Below, in pieces: positions 1 to 10,173 of a stretch of DNA of 64,000 nt. The notes beneath the pieces are model-generated. The model saw nothing but the letters and a program-made list of their open reading frames with translations, had not been told where the DNA came from and did no database searches. The stretch spans positions 26,955,339 to 27,019,338 of the forward strand of contig CM049316.1 of NCBI GenBank assembly GCA_026874595.1, read 5' to 3'. Source of the stretch: Sipunculus nudus (taxonomy: Eukaryota; Annelida; Sipuncula; Golfingiida; Sipunculidae). A program made the position numbers and the translations under genes. The stretch's first letter is position 1, and each line of letters opens with the position of its first letter.

Positions 1-398
1 TAGGGCAAGGTAGTAGAAGTATGATTAATGACAGGTAGAAGAAGTATGCTTAAAGACAAGGCAAAACATTCAATGGAGTGAATGACAAAGCAAAGAATAT
101 TAAGATGAATGGTAAGAATAATGTGCTATAAAGTGGACAATAGGGAAGAATGCCTGTGAAGTTGATGACAAAATAGGACTATTCTCAAGTGTAAGACCAA
201 GGCAAAGTACAATTAAGTGAAAGATAAGCTAATACTGTAATTCATCAGCAAGGCAAAATTAAACTGAAGTGAATGAAAAGGCAAAATTACAATGAAGTGG
301 ATAAAAAGGCAAAATTACGAAGAAATGACTGACAAGCAAAACTGCAATGAGCTGAATGAAAAGCAAAAAGATTATAATGAAGTGATTGAAAATTCGAA
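1..398. repeat. Degenerate ~30-bp tandem repeat
   Basis: Short variants of a purine-rich phrase (aagtgaatgacaaggcaaaa and relatives) recur roughly every 25-40 bases with many indels. The same phrase resumes at about 820-960, so the block between (399-815) looks inserted into an older tandem array. No coding signal was seen. Confidence 0.6.
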
Positions 399-815
399 CT
401 AGAATGGCTTAAAGCTGCTTTGGGCCATCCCAAAACACTAGGGGTAAAATATGCACCATCTCAAAACAATGATTCTAGATTTCAGCAGATTTTACCTTGA
501 AGGTCAAGGTCACCACTTTTCGAGCTCCGATAAGATTTTGGAAGAAAGAACAGGTGTGTAAAATTTGAGGACAAAATGTGAAATACTTCAAAAGTTATGG
601 GGTTCACAAAAATTCACATTTTGGCAGATTTGACCTTGAAGATGAAGGTCAAGGTCACACTGTTTCGAAATTGTCTGAGAATTTTGGATGAACAATGGGT
701 GTTTAAAATTATTTTGGGAGGAAAATATGCAGCCCTTCAAAAGTTATTGCGTTCACAAGATATCCTACAGACAACAATGACTGATGCATGATGATGATGA
801 CGCTGAAAACAACAG
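399..815 (-). mobile_element. Helitron-like fragment with ~150-bp repeats
   Basis: Read on the minus strand, the sequence ends near 399 with a small hairpin (AAAGC and GCTTT around one base), eight bases, then CTAG followed by TT. This is the layout of a Helitron 3' end (hairpin, short spacer, CTRR, T). Inside are two copies of a unit of about 150 bp, at about 480-600 and 610-780. Each holds a plus-strand phrase ending in TCAAGGTCA and a later phrase about kttcacaa. The right boundary is uncertain. The interruption of the flanking tandem repeat supports insertion. No coding capacity was seen. Confidence 0.45.
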
Positions 816-1364
816 GTCTGAATAAAAAGCATAATTACAATGAGCTGATGGAAAAGGCAAAATTATAAAGAAATGAATGACAAGAAAAACTCAGAGCTGA
901 ATGCACAGAGGTAAAATAACACTCATGTAAATGATGTATAGTAAAACAAAATGACAATGACACAATGTGATTTAATTAATTCACTCAAGATAAGTTATAT
1001 GATGTGTCATTTATGGTATAGCTTTATAAAATTTACAGAATAGCTTAATTATAAACAATGTAAATGCTTTCGGAGCTAGGGTCACTATTAATTATTACTA
1101 TACTGTAGTTAAGGATTCCTGGAATAAGATAATTAATGGTATGTGCAGCTACTGGTCAGCATTTCATCTAGGTGACCAGTAATAGCTGACCACTGGCTAT
1201 TTGAAGGGGATAGAACACCTATATTTAAGTGTGGTTATGTCTGAACGCCAGGTGCTGCTTCTTACCTGTTGGGCCAGGTGATGACCAAACTTATATGTAT
1301 GAATGCCCAGCAGTGGCTAGCAGACGCATGTAGTGGCCTAGGCTACCATTGGTTAAAGATTCCA

Positions 1365-1365
<1 letters not shown>
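816..1365. other. No gene recognised
   Basis: The first 150 bases continue the degenerate tandem repeat. From about 1140 the composition becomes more balanced, with several 'gctgaccact' and 'gaccagtaatagctgacc' phrases that resemble text near 13.17 kb, so this may be a decayed dispersed repeat. No credible open frame was seen. Confidence 0.5.

Positions 1366-1434
<69 letters not shown>
1366..1434. repeat. (TA)n microsatellite
   Basis: About 30 TA dinucleotides with one interruption. It is self-complementary. Confidence 0.95.
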
Positions 1435-1485
1435 TATCATATGTCATCATACTCATTAATATCATTCTCCCCGCTAAATAGATAT

Positions 1486-1738
1486 ATGTAATATTCCACT
1501 TAATTGTTAAGAGGGAAAAGAACAGATCTTAAGTGGAAAAAAACAGTTCTTAAGTGGAATTAAATGGAAAATAACAATTGAATTACAAGTGTAATACCCA
1601 ACTGAACAATTAAGTGGAATATTTCAATTATAAGTAATATTCCACTTAATAATTTTGTAATTCAATTGTAATTCAGTAGTTTCTTTTTCAATTTAATTCC
1701 ACTTAACTGTTATATCCCACTTAATTCCACTTAAAGAT
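1486..1738. repeat. Palindromic TTCCACTTAA cluster (MITE-like)
   Basis: The decamer ttccacttaa and its complement ttaagtggaa occur repeatedly. Complement copies dominate the left half and direct copies the right half. The block can therefore fold into a long imperfect hairpin centred near 1620-1640. The layout suggests a foldback or MITE-type element. No target duplication could be assigned. Confidence 0.6.
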
Positions 1739-1802
1739 ACATGGAAAGCCTTTATTTACAAAGGATGGACATCTTATCAGGGACTCAGAAACTGACAGAA
1801 CT

Positions 1803-2205
1803 GAAGCTGAAAATTGTTGTCATGTGTTCATTGAGATAGTGACTGAAAATCTGAAAAGCAGGTTCCTTGCAGATGAGGAAAAGACTGTCCTCTGTGCCTT
1901 TTCTACGCTCTTTGATGCCAAGAATTACCCAGAGTGTGTAAACCTTCAAGAGGAGAAGTACCAAAAGTTTTAAGATGAGGGTATAAGGCTTTGGAGCAAT
2001 CATGTATCAAATGTATACCACGCAGAGTTCAAGAAAGATGTTCTTGAATCAGGGAATCTGTCCAGTTGTCAAACGCCAGCGTTACTCCATGTTATAGCAT
2101 CTGAGTGGCGGAAGGCCGAAATGCTTCATGATAATGCGCTGGAAGAACTGTACATGCTTGAGTCAAAATCACGAGGAATAGACATGGATTCTGCAACCTT
2201 GCTAG
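1803..2205 (+). pseudogene. Decayed transposase C-terminus (hAT/ZNF862-like?)
   Basis: Two short protein-like stretches lie in one frame, separated by a TAA near 1972. The first reads ENLKSRF, then LCAFSTLFDAKNYPE. This resembles the region near the C-terminus of hAT-derived proteins of the ZNF862/C17orf113 type, where 'RF..aFsiFDp.N.P' is typical. The next stretch (about 2005-2205) is hydrophilic and helix-like but not recognised. It lies on the same strand as the next transposase remnant and may be part of it rather than a separate gene. It is broken: there is a stop after KYQKF and no start is apparent. The family call is from memory and weak. Confidence 0.3.
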
Positions 2206-2261
2206 GTAGTATACAGTACATTTCCTTACTCTGTGTGTACATTTTCACAGAGGAACAGGTG

Positions 2262-3530
2262 AAACTATTTTAGCAGATTAAACCACCGGTTATCCATACC
2301 GATTCAACAGGGTCTCTGGTAGAAATCTTGCAAGATTTACAAGGCGGGAGAGACTATAAGAAAAAACAGTACTATGCAGCAGTAATGAAGCACAGTAAAA
2401 AGGGGGAGCCACCGATGCCACTCACAGAAATGATAACAAACACACAGGACATAACTGCCATCAAGAGGTGGTTGGAGACTTTTGAAACTGCAGGGCAGGG
2501 CACAAATGCCTTCAATCACATTGACGACTGACTTTTCGTGGGAGACTTTTCAGGCAGTACTGAAAACGTTCTACAATATGACCATGGTGGATCATCTGAA
2601 CCACACCTATGACCTGGTGTGCGGGAAGACCCCCCAGAAAGGAAAGCAATCTTTCACCGTACTATACATTTGTGTGTCACACTGTGTGTAGTTGGTGTCT
2701 TTACATACAGGACACTGAGCCCCTTCACTTCAGTGTTAAATGGTGTGTGGGAAGAGTCGATACAGGCTGAAACAGGCGGTCCTGAGAACGTATTCTACAC
2801 GTCTTTTTTCCATACCTTCCACAAGCTGTACATGCATGTGTTTGTACTTGACCTCAAAGATGGCAGTCATCCACTATCCGGACTTTCCAATGCTGACTGA
2901 AGTGGAGAACTGGTTCTGCATTGTAAAGAACATCATTCTGATGAGTAAAAAATACAACAGGTTGGGTTTCTTTCTGCAAAGAATGCATGTGCAGTTGCAC
3001 AACAGACTTGTGCCTTTTAAACTTCATAAGAAGAAACAAAAAGATATGCCCGACAAAAGAGCCAGTACCGATGTGGATGGATTTCCTGAGGAAAAAGGTC
3101 CCTAAATTGGGCTGGATGATCGGCCGGACGTAGAAAATTGTGATAAAATGGTATTTCATAGAAAATGCCTGAAGTATGACCTAAGGGAAGAAAAGGAATT
3201 CGAGAACAAAGAACTGGTGAAGAAAAAACAAACAAAGAAGGGAGAGTGTCACCACCTTGCCATCAGAGTAAAAATAAAAGAACACTTTCACGCCGTGGAT
3301 CCGGAAAGAAAAAACAATCGCGGAATAAAATCAGTCACACAAAGCGGTGCAAGGACAATCCAATAAGTTACAAGAAATGCATGGAGGATACAGTGCAATC
3401 AAGTGAATCTGCAGGAGGCATGGATGGTGCATATTCCAATGGTCACACAAGGGGACTTCTGAATAGAATGAATAACTGCTGGTTGAATTGCATTGCTGCA
3501 AAGTTTGTCATTCTGTTTAGCCAAGGGTAG
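2262..3530 (+). pseudogene. Decayed DDE-type transposase-like gene with C-terminal Cys-box exon
   Basis: Protein-like stretches occur in changing frames, so the gene is broken. Recognisable pieces in order are: HTDSTGSL near 2300; YYAAVMKHSKKG and MPLTEMITNTQDI at about 2370-2450; TTDFSWETFQAVL at about 2520; IHLC at about 2665; and VENWFCIVKNIIL at about 2900. The last is followed by a basic tail rich in Lys. This order resembles uncharacterised transposase-like proteins seen in molluscs, cnidarians and fish (D-T-G near the start, T-D-F-S-W midway, E-x-W-F-x-x-V-K near the end). At 3453-3500 the reading GLLNRMNNCWLN resembles the Cys box of ubiquitin-specific proteases. A splice-donor-like GTAGGT follows at about 3527. 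Multiple frameshifts and stops make function unlikely. No database check was possible. Confidence 0.45.
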
Positions 3531-3818
3531 GTATCTTTTTTTATAATTTTTTTTTAAACTTCACATACAATATGAGAGCATAAAACTTCCTGAAGGCTTC
3601 TTTTGTTATACAGTACTTGTACCCCCCCCCCCCCAAAAAAAAATTTTCATGCTGTGTACCGTCCCTACGATATATTTATAAAACATACAAAAGTATTGAC
3701 CCAAATTGTTTTATGCCCGCATTTACTTCTGAAAAAAACCAGAAAATCTTACTTTTACTTTTTTGGGTTTCCTTACACTTGCTTTGATAGAAGATAATGT
3801 AGTAAATAATGCAGAGGA
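3531..3818. other. Non-coding stretch with C homopolymer
   Basis: This is AT-rich and intron-like. It contains a run of C followed by a run of A near 3622-3646. No open frame was recognised. A splice-acceptor-like pyrimidine tract is not obvious before the next open frame. Confidence 0.4.
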
Positions 3819-4364
3819 GTGAAAACTGGAACCCAACCAGCTTTGACTGTAATGTGGGCATCTCTTGACCAACTACAACGGAAGATTTTTGTGCCCAACC
3901 ATTTTGTTTTGTTAGGGATAACAGGAATCACGATGAGCACATCTGCAAAGGAGCAGACTGAGATGTTCAAAGTCAACATCAGCAGTGTAAATGAAACTGC
4001 TGAGAACAGTGAATGCACAGATGAGGACAACTTCTCCTTGCCAGACCTTGATACCATTCAGAGATCTGTTCAGGGAGACTATAATTGTAGCCCTACTAAG
4101 ACACAGGGTTCATCAGGTCACACTTCTGTTGGCGCCTGTGAGTCTATTGCCAGTGATTCACAAGATAAGATAAGAGACAATTCAGCCATGAAAGCATCAA
4201 GCACTGGTTCTCCTGTTAAAGATCACCACGTCGAGGATGCTGATGGAGGAACCCCACTCGCTAACTCAAAAGTTCCTGACCACAGATCAGTTAATATGTC
4301 TAATGGAGGAAAAAATGCCACTGCCAAATATACCATGCAGAGTAAAGTAAAGGTCTGTTCGTAA
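3819..4364 (+). CDS. 181-codon open frame, Ser/Thr/Asp-rich, unknown
   Basis: This is the longest open frame in the window. From about residue 35 it is hydrophilic and rich in Ser, Thr, Asp, Glu and Asn, with no hydrophobic segment and no cysteine pattern, so it looks like a disordered linker. The exon could instead begin at about 3919, just after 'gggataacag', which resembles a splice acceptor. It lies directly before, and on the same strand as, the MULE-like transposase remnant. It is most simply read as that gene's N-terminal disordered region. No family was recognised. It may be an open frame by chance in a pseudogene. Confidence 0.35.
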   Translation: MKTGTQPALTVMWASLDQLQRKIFVPNHFVLLGITGITMSTSAKEQTEMFKVNISSVNETAENSECTDEDNFSLPDLDTIQRSVQGDYNCSPTKTQGSSGHTSVGACESIASDSQDKIRDNSAMKASSTGSPVKDHHVEDADGGTPLANSKVPDHRSVNMSNGGKNATAKYTMQSKVKVCS

Positions 4365-4379
4365 TTGACAATTCATTAA

Positions 4380-5865
4380 TACTGACAGACAGAAACAGGG
4401 CAAGTGTTCACATTTCACCGATGACTGTGGTTCCTGGGACTCAAATGGAACCAGTCCACATACCCTTGTCTGGAGACAACAAAGTGGTAAAACTCTCAAA
4501 GTGAAAGTATGAGATGGTCATTTCTGTGTGATCTGCCGGGTTAACAAGAAGATGACACCGGTGCCCCTTGATCCCCAGCCACCAGCAAGTGAGATCCTTA
4601 GTGTAAGAGGCCACTATGTACATCTGAAGGCATCAAAAGAGTATATGAAGGAGGTTACATGAATAAAGGAAATTGAGAATGTGGCTTATGTGGAATATAG
4701 TGGGAAATGGCCTGGTCTCACCCGGCATGGCAATAGCCATTCTAATACAGCTCCGTATATCAGATCCAAAGAAGGTGTCATACAGAAAATTAGAGAAGAA
4801 GTTAAAGGAAAAGCTTCAAGACAGGCCTACAATAAACTTCCTCTTGATGAAACTTTGACTAGTGCACCAAAAAATCTGAAACAGGTCCATAACATTAAAT
4901 ACCAAGAAACCTAAAGGGAGAGACCTCATGGACATTACAGGGGCAATTTTGCGGACCAATTGATGCAACTTATGATGTCCATGCACTGTCAATCCAATCC
5001 GTTCATACAATGGATAAGCATGTGATGTGGTAAAATACCAAACATGTTTTGTTTAACAAAAGAACAAGTTTGGTATTTACGCTGCTTCTGTTGCTCACAT
5101 CCTGTGGGCCAAATATCTCCGATGGGCATGGACAAAATGTACAATTTGGGAGACTTATTTGACACTGTAATCACATACAAAAACCTGGCCATCAAACATA
5201 GATCCACTGGTGAACACCCGATCATGATTGGGCCCATGATGTTACATGGACACTGATGTGCACTCTTTCCCATGGGACTTTCGGGTCCATCATCTCAGCC
5301 AGTGGTTGGATTAGATGAAGAGAAGGGGATAGTCAATGCTGTGTACAAGGCATTCCCCTCGAGGCAACACTTTATATGTATGCACCATCTGAAAGAAAAT
5401 GTTAGGAGCTTCTTGGCTGACAAAGTCGGATAAGCTAAAGCGGAGAGGGATTGGTTCCTTTCAGCTCTCTCTCTTTGGAAAAGAAAATTTAGTCTCAATA
5501 GCGGAGAGTCCAGATTTGAACCACAGGCTAGCTGAACATATTGCTGAAGTTAGCTGCAACGTCAGTCCAAACTTGGAGAAATACCTGGTAAAACAGGTGT
5601 TGCCCAGTTTGGCAATAAACCTAATTGCACAGCTAAAATACCCTACCATATCAATCGTCAAATGGACAAACAATAATTGTGAAAACATTAATCATCAGCT
5701 AAAACTGTGTACTGAATGGAAGCAGCAATCCTTGGGGGATCTTATCACCAAGCAACACACCATAGTTAGAGCTCAGTAGAAAGATACTGAGAGGTGTCTG
5801 GTTGGGGAGTTTCAAGTGTGCAGCAAATACTGTCAGTTCCAATGACCAGTTTCAGCTTGGAGTTA
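4380..5865 (+). pseudogene. Decayed MULE-like transposase
   Basis: Pieces appear in order. At about 4525-4625 comes FCVICRVNKKMTPVPLDPQ. At about 4660-4910 come IENVAYVEYSGKWPGLTRHG and a basic stretch containing KEGVIQKIREEV. At about 5095-5255 comes CCSHPVG, then MYNLGDLFDTVITYKNL and GEHPIMIGPMMLHG. At about 5310-5425 comes KGIVNAVYKAFP, followed by HFICMHHLKENVRSFLADKVG. At about 5640-5780 comes KWTNNNCENINHQLKLCTEWK. These match, from memory, the order in a metazoan MULE-type family: a catalytic Asp near 'D.tfnlgd', a second acid before a helical block with 'lC..Hlk.nv', and a late Glu in 'NN.Es.N..LK'. In-frame stops (near 4660, 4912 and 5256) and frame changes show it is dead. Confidence 0.6.
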
Positions 5866-5870
5866 TCTGA

Positions 5871-6330
5871 AACAAGCAAATTGGTGGAATTTATGTCCTC
5901 CGCTATGGGCTTTTGTTGTCTTTCATGCTTGATATGCAACAAAAATTATAACGTGTAGACTTTAACAGATGAAGACATCTGCAGACAAACATAAAAACTA
6001 AAACACCTTGAGAAATATGACCAAAATCCACTATGACATGTGGAGAAATCTGCAAGCGAAAATAAAAACTAAAACACACTGAGAAATTTGACCAAATTTT
6101 GAGAATATTGTTTTTGAGCTGGAGAGAAATATTTTTCAGATAGACACTCCAAAACCAATCCCCAATGAGGTATGCATGAGAGCAATCACTCATTCAAATT
6201 TGAATAAAATTGGATAAAATTTAGGAAAGTTATTGCATGGAAACGAAAAAAACCTGACAGACAGACAGAGAGACAGAAAGACAAACAGACCATAATCAAT
6301 GTCCCCCACATCCACAGAGCGGTGGACAAC
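5871..6330 (-). mobile_element. Small HINE-like element, family E4 (copy a)
   Basis: A copy of a dispersed element of about 460-520 bp; a second full copy lies at 32474-32987 and a partial one at 48850-48937. The plus strand starts with (AA)CAAGC, then 'ggtggaatttatgtcc'. It carries a phrase about 'gcatgagagcaatcactca', an A-rich stretch and a GACA microsatellite. It ends with 'atgtcccccacatcc' and a GGAC tip. The minus-strand tips share GTCC/GGAC short inverted repeats, one of them slightly internal. No coding capacity was seen. A plus-strand short open frame (about 6299-6562) runs through its right end and has no recognisable product. Confidence 0.6.
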
Positions 6331-6528
6331 AATCACAATTGGACCGCCACTTGACACATTTCTACCACTGCATAAAGCCAGCAAAAACAAATTAATATAT
6401 TCTCTAGGGATAAATGTTTGGGAGTGGTTTCCCCGAGAAATGGAAGTAAAAACCAGGTCAAAAAAAGAAAAATCATTAACACATGTATATATAGGGGACC
6501 CCTCCCCCCCCCCCCCCCCCAGCAAGCA
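6331..6528. other. Non-coding, with C homopolymer
   Basis: A C run lies at about 6486-6502. No gene or known repeat was recognised. Confidence 0.4.
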
Positions 6529-6722
6529 AGCATGCATACCAACTCCAGTTGGCCCAAAGTAGGATATACGTTGCACATATGTTGGAACGTTGGATATTGG
6601 TTGGGGTTGGGTGCACAAAATGGGGCCAACGTTGGATATACATTGCACACATGCTGATTCTTGTATGTTGGCTCAGGTTGGACGTGCAACGTTGGGCCTA
6701 TGTTGGATAAATGTATTCTCAA
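6529..6722. repeat. CCAACGTTGG-type minisatellite
   Basis: Imperfect copies of a short unit about gttggatattggttgggg and 'ccaacgttgg' repeat for about 190 bases. The self-complementary core CCAACGTTGG is the clearest element. The same family appears in the opposite orientation at 12310-12600. Confidence 0.65.
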
Positions 6723-6996
6723 TGGGATAACAAAATATAGTTTATTAACATTTTAAAGTGACATTAATGTAATGTACTGAAATGTGTTATTTCTCAAACA
6801 GTTTTCTTTACATTGAATTATATATAAAAAAAAGATAATTAAAGATCTGTAAAGTCATTTATTGAAAAAAAATTACAAACAAATTCATGTAAATAGGGAC
6901 AAAATATCTTACTATTCTGACGTTATAATTACCTTATTCTTGCAAAGTACTATGTGTCATGTATAAGTGGCAATACCATTTATAGATAGTGACTAT

Positions 6997-7031
<35 letters not shown>

Positions 7032-7160
7032 TATTAATAATTATCTATACAAACAATTTATAATATATTATATATACAACCTACAATATATTATTTATAT
7101 ATATATATATGTATATATAATAAATAATGTTTTATTTATATATTATTAAAAGGACTGGTA
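6723..7160. repeat. AT-rich spacer with (TAA)n and (TA)n
   Basis: No gene was seen in 6723-6995. A (TAA)n run lies at about 6998-7032, followed by mixed AT-rich and TA tracts to about 7150. Confidence 0.8.
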
Positions 7161-7269
7161 CAAGGGGCGCCATTGAAATCAACAAGAATCCATTTCTTGG
7201 ATACTATTTATACGTCATATTAATAAAACAGACTTTTAAAAAGCATTCGTGGAAGATGTTTTTTTTCCA

Positions 7270-7570
7270 GACTCCTGAAGCCTTAATTCCCATGAATGTA
7301 ATTTTTCTGCGTTTAATTAATGATGTTTCGTGCATGGGAATTCACATTTTGTGCTTAAAAGTTTTCCCAAAATGTGCAGGTGTTCGCCGACAATGCGTTG
7401 GGGTTCACATGCATCACAAATTGCGATTTCCGTCGCATGCCAACCCCCGCGCATTGTTGGTGTACCCATTTTGGGCAAACCCAGACCGCACATTTTCAGC
7501 TCACTTTTTGAGAATAAAATGCAAATGCTGGACTTTGCCGTGAAAACACTGCCTAATTAAGTAAACATCG
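7270..7570. repeat. Long imperfect palindrome (~250 bp)
   Basis: The arm 7360-7412 ('cccaaaatgtgcagg' ... 'cgttggggttcacatgc') is the imperfect reverse complement of 7434-7482 ('gcatgccaaccccc' ... 'acccattttggg'), with a loop of about 20 bases. Weaker complementarity extends outward, for example 'gcgtttaattaatgatgttt' on the left against the reverse complement of the stretch ending near 7570. The GC content of the core is well above its surroundings. It may be a foldback transposon or the footprint of one. A 138-codon plus-strand frame crosses it but reads as the hairpin, not as a protein. Confidence 0.55.
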
Positions 7571-7792
7571 AGAGTACAGGCACGTGGTGCGCGTAGGCAG
7601 AAGTTTCAATGACAGTGATACAGTGGCAATTTTTACTGATTTCACAGGCAAACAAACGTTTTGCGAAGGATGCTAACATCGAAAAAAAAATAGCAAAATG
7701 CAGCATTTGCATATATTTTTCAAAAAGGTTACCAGAAATACACGGCCGTTCACATGCAAGTTGTCTCCTTGAATTTATTCTATCTTTTAATA

Positions 7793-7795
<3 letters not shown>

Positions 7796-7838
<43 letters not shown>

Positions 7839-7851
7839 TATATATATATAT
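7796..7851. repeat. (TA)n microsatellite
   Basis: TA run with one AAA interruption. Confidence 0.95.
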
Positions 7852-9482
7852 GGTCGATACTGGGAAGACTTTTATATAACAAATGTTTATCAGGATGCAA
7901 ATCAAGGTAGTGGTAATTCACAAATTAGTACATATGACTAAAAAGCTATAACCAGAGAAAAAAAGGAAAACCAGAAAAAAAGTTTTAATTGATATATTTG
8001 TGTGATTCTTACCCTCTTTCCTTATCATATATTGACATGCAGACAGTGTCTTTAATTTGGTAATTTAAACAATATTTCAACAAGCAAATGGTTACGTGTA
8101 TTGAAGATATGTTGAAATTACGTATCACCCTGATTACAACCAGCTATTTCACCTAATTGTGAAACAACATTAAGTGTCCCCTTGCAACCCCTGTCACATC
8201 TGGGCCATCTTGTTTTTGCTTGACCCTGAGATATGACCCCTACGAGTGGACAGACTGGAGCAGGTCTGTTAAAGCATTGCTGTGGCTGATGCAGGTTCTG
8301 AACAGGATGTCGCATTGATTGAAGCAAACACCACTCCACTGATTCGACTGAATATCACAAGGTAAGTAGGATATATAAATTGAATAATAAATTAAATAAA
8401 TAACATGTATACTGATTTTAAATCTTTTGCTAAACATTTTACAGGCAAACAGTTATGTGGTCACTCCAATGTCGGGATATGCTATGTGACCTACACTGCT
8501 TGGGTAGCCATTTTGTGTTGAAATTCAACTTGAATGGGTGGCCGGCTCTCAGTTCCTAAGATAATTTTACTGGTCAAAATTCAAAGCTAGGCGCACAGTT
8601 ACGGACTCCTTGAGGATCCTCCCGTTTTTACTGGATTTTACTGAAGTCATTAGAAATTATAAGCTTATTTTTATAAGTGACCAAACTCTTAAATTTCAGT
8701 GGGTGTCAATCCATTGTTGCTACGACAGGATCCGGGGTGCATAAATATAATGAATAAAACTTCAAGTAAACTTCAAACATAATCCAACTGAATCTAATCT
8801 AAGAAAGCAGCATCGGCCCCACTTGATAAACAATCAAATTACAAGTTAAATTTTAAATAGGATATTTTTGTATAAAATAAGCAATTTTTAAATGCTCTTT
8901 GGTTGAATGATATCAATTTCACCGTGTTTCAATGTGCCGGTGTATCGTCTTCATTCTCTAACACATTTAAAGTACACAAGCTGCCCAACAGGTGGCGCTA
9001 TGGATTACATTCTCATCACACATCTGACACTGCTGAAGGCCACACCCAAAAATTGTTTATGGAGAGTGTATGGTTCATTAGCCTTCAGGTAACATTGGAC
9101 ACACAGGTGTTACAGTGCCTGTACCCGTAACAGAGTATATTAGACTTGATGGATTACATACTTTGGGTAACAAGTGGTAAAACTGAAAAATAGTTAATTT
9201 ACAAAACTAAAATACTACAATAACTATGAATAATTATTTATCAACAGTTATATCTTTATGAAAATGTAAACCTTGCTGAATGGTCATCGGATGTAAATGT
9301 ATGAATAGATGCGGCAAGAAAGAATTTGGTTGAAATGGAAATTGTTATCTATGTATATATATATATATATATTAAATTAAATATTAATCAAGTATTAGTC
9401 ACATATTTGTCAATTATACATGATTGATACGTGGAATATGATATATACCTGAAAAATTCAAATGAACATTCAGGTACAAACT
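7852..9482. other. No gene recognised
   Basis: This is mixed AT-rich sequence. The stretch 8130-8340 is more GC-balanced, and short open frames exist on both strands, but nothing matched a known family on reading. At 8985-9002 'aggtggcgctatgg' resembles the repeat palindrome described elsewhere but is not a match. A short (TA)n run lies at 9354-9372. Confidence 0.4.
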
Positions 9483-9495
9483 TTATATATATATA

Positions 9496-9531
<36 letters not shown>
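9483..9531. repeat. (TA)n microsatellite
   Basis: TA-rich tract with short T interruptions. Confidence 0.9.
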
Positions 9532-9533
<2 letters not shown>

Positions 9534-9583
9534 CACATTCATCAAATATCTATATATATGTCACGTGCCATTTTCAGATCTGA

Positions 9584-9647
9584 CCCATCTTAAGATGGGT
9601 CTGACCCAATAGCTGATCAGATATTGGGTCACCCATCTTAAGATGGG
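9584..9647. repeat. Compound palindrome: three hairpins in 64 bp
   Basis: The perfect 16-bp palindrome CCCATCTTAAGATGGG lies at 9584-9599 and again at 9632-9647. Exactly between them lies an inverted pair, TGACCCAATA at 9602-9611 and TATTGGGTCA at 9622-9631. The whole 64-bp block is also nearly symmetric about its centre. It could extrude as one long hairpin or three short ones. It could be the core of a small palindromic element or a protein-binding site; no flanking repeats were identified. Confidence 0.85.
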
Positions 9648-10165
9648 GGCGCCCAAACAGTAACCATGATACCACCTACACTGTACTAATCTACCAGTAC
9701 CACTGGAAACATCATACTGCCATGTTTCATTAAAAGATATTCAAACATTGAGAATTTGTGTTTGCAATAGTTAAAGTAATCTATAACTATTTATTTGAAA
9801 TCATAACAACAGCTACTTTTTTCATATCCTGTAATATAGTCTGTTTTTATCAATTTTACAGCATACAAGTAACACATAGATTTAAGAAAACCCTACTACT
9901 GTCATACCATTAATAAAATCATTTAGTGTGTCCTCATAAGGACATGCAAACCCTGTATTCTGGAATTATTCATGTGTGCAAAAGCAGCCTCTTTCTAGTT
10001 CTAATGGTTTATTATCTGTCTATGACTTTTGGAATTTGTATTTGAGCACTTTTGATTTAGTTACTTAAATTGGTTGTGAATATTGAATTAAATATATATA
10101 TATATATAAAATATATATTATTATAGTATATATAATATATATAACATGTTATCAAAACCTGTATG
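9648..10165. other. No gene recognised
   Basis: AT-rich sequence with TA/AT tracts at about 10094-10145. It could be intronic to the DUF4806-like exons that follow. Confidence 0.4.
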
Positions 10166-10173
10166 ATTTGCAG

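Noticed and set aside
1269-1481. Open frame with a long Tyr-Ile repeat
   Set aside because: It is the (TA)n microsatellite read as protein. The same holds for frames at 7609-7941, 26209-26554, 29076-29282 and 54296-54526.
6190-6722. Overlapping frames of 129 and 152 codons on the minus strand
   Set aside because: They run through the E4 element, a C run and a minisatellite. There is no family resemblance, and the length comes from low stop density in repeats.
7127-7543. 138-codon plus-strand frame
   Set aside because: It coincides with the GC-rich palindrome, both arms of which lack stops; the translation shows no protein-like pattern.
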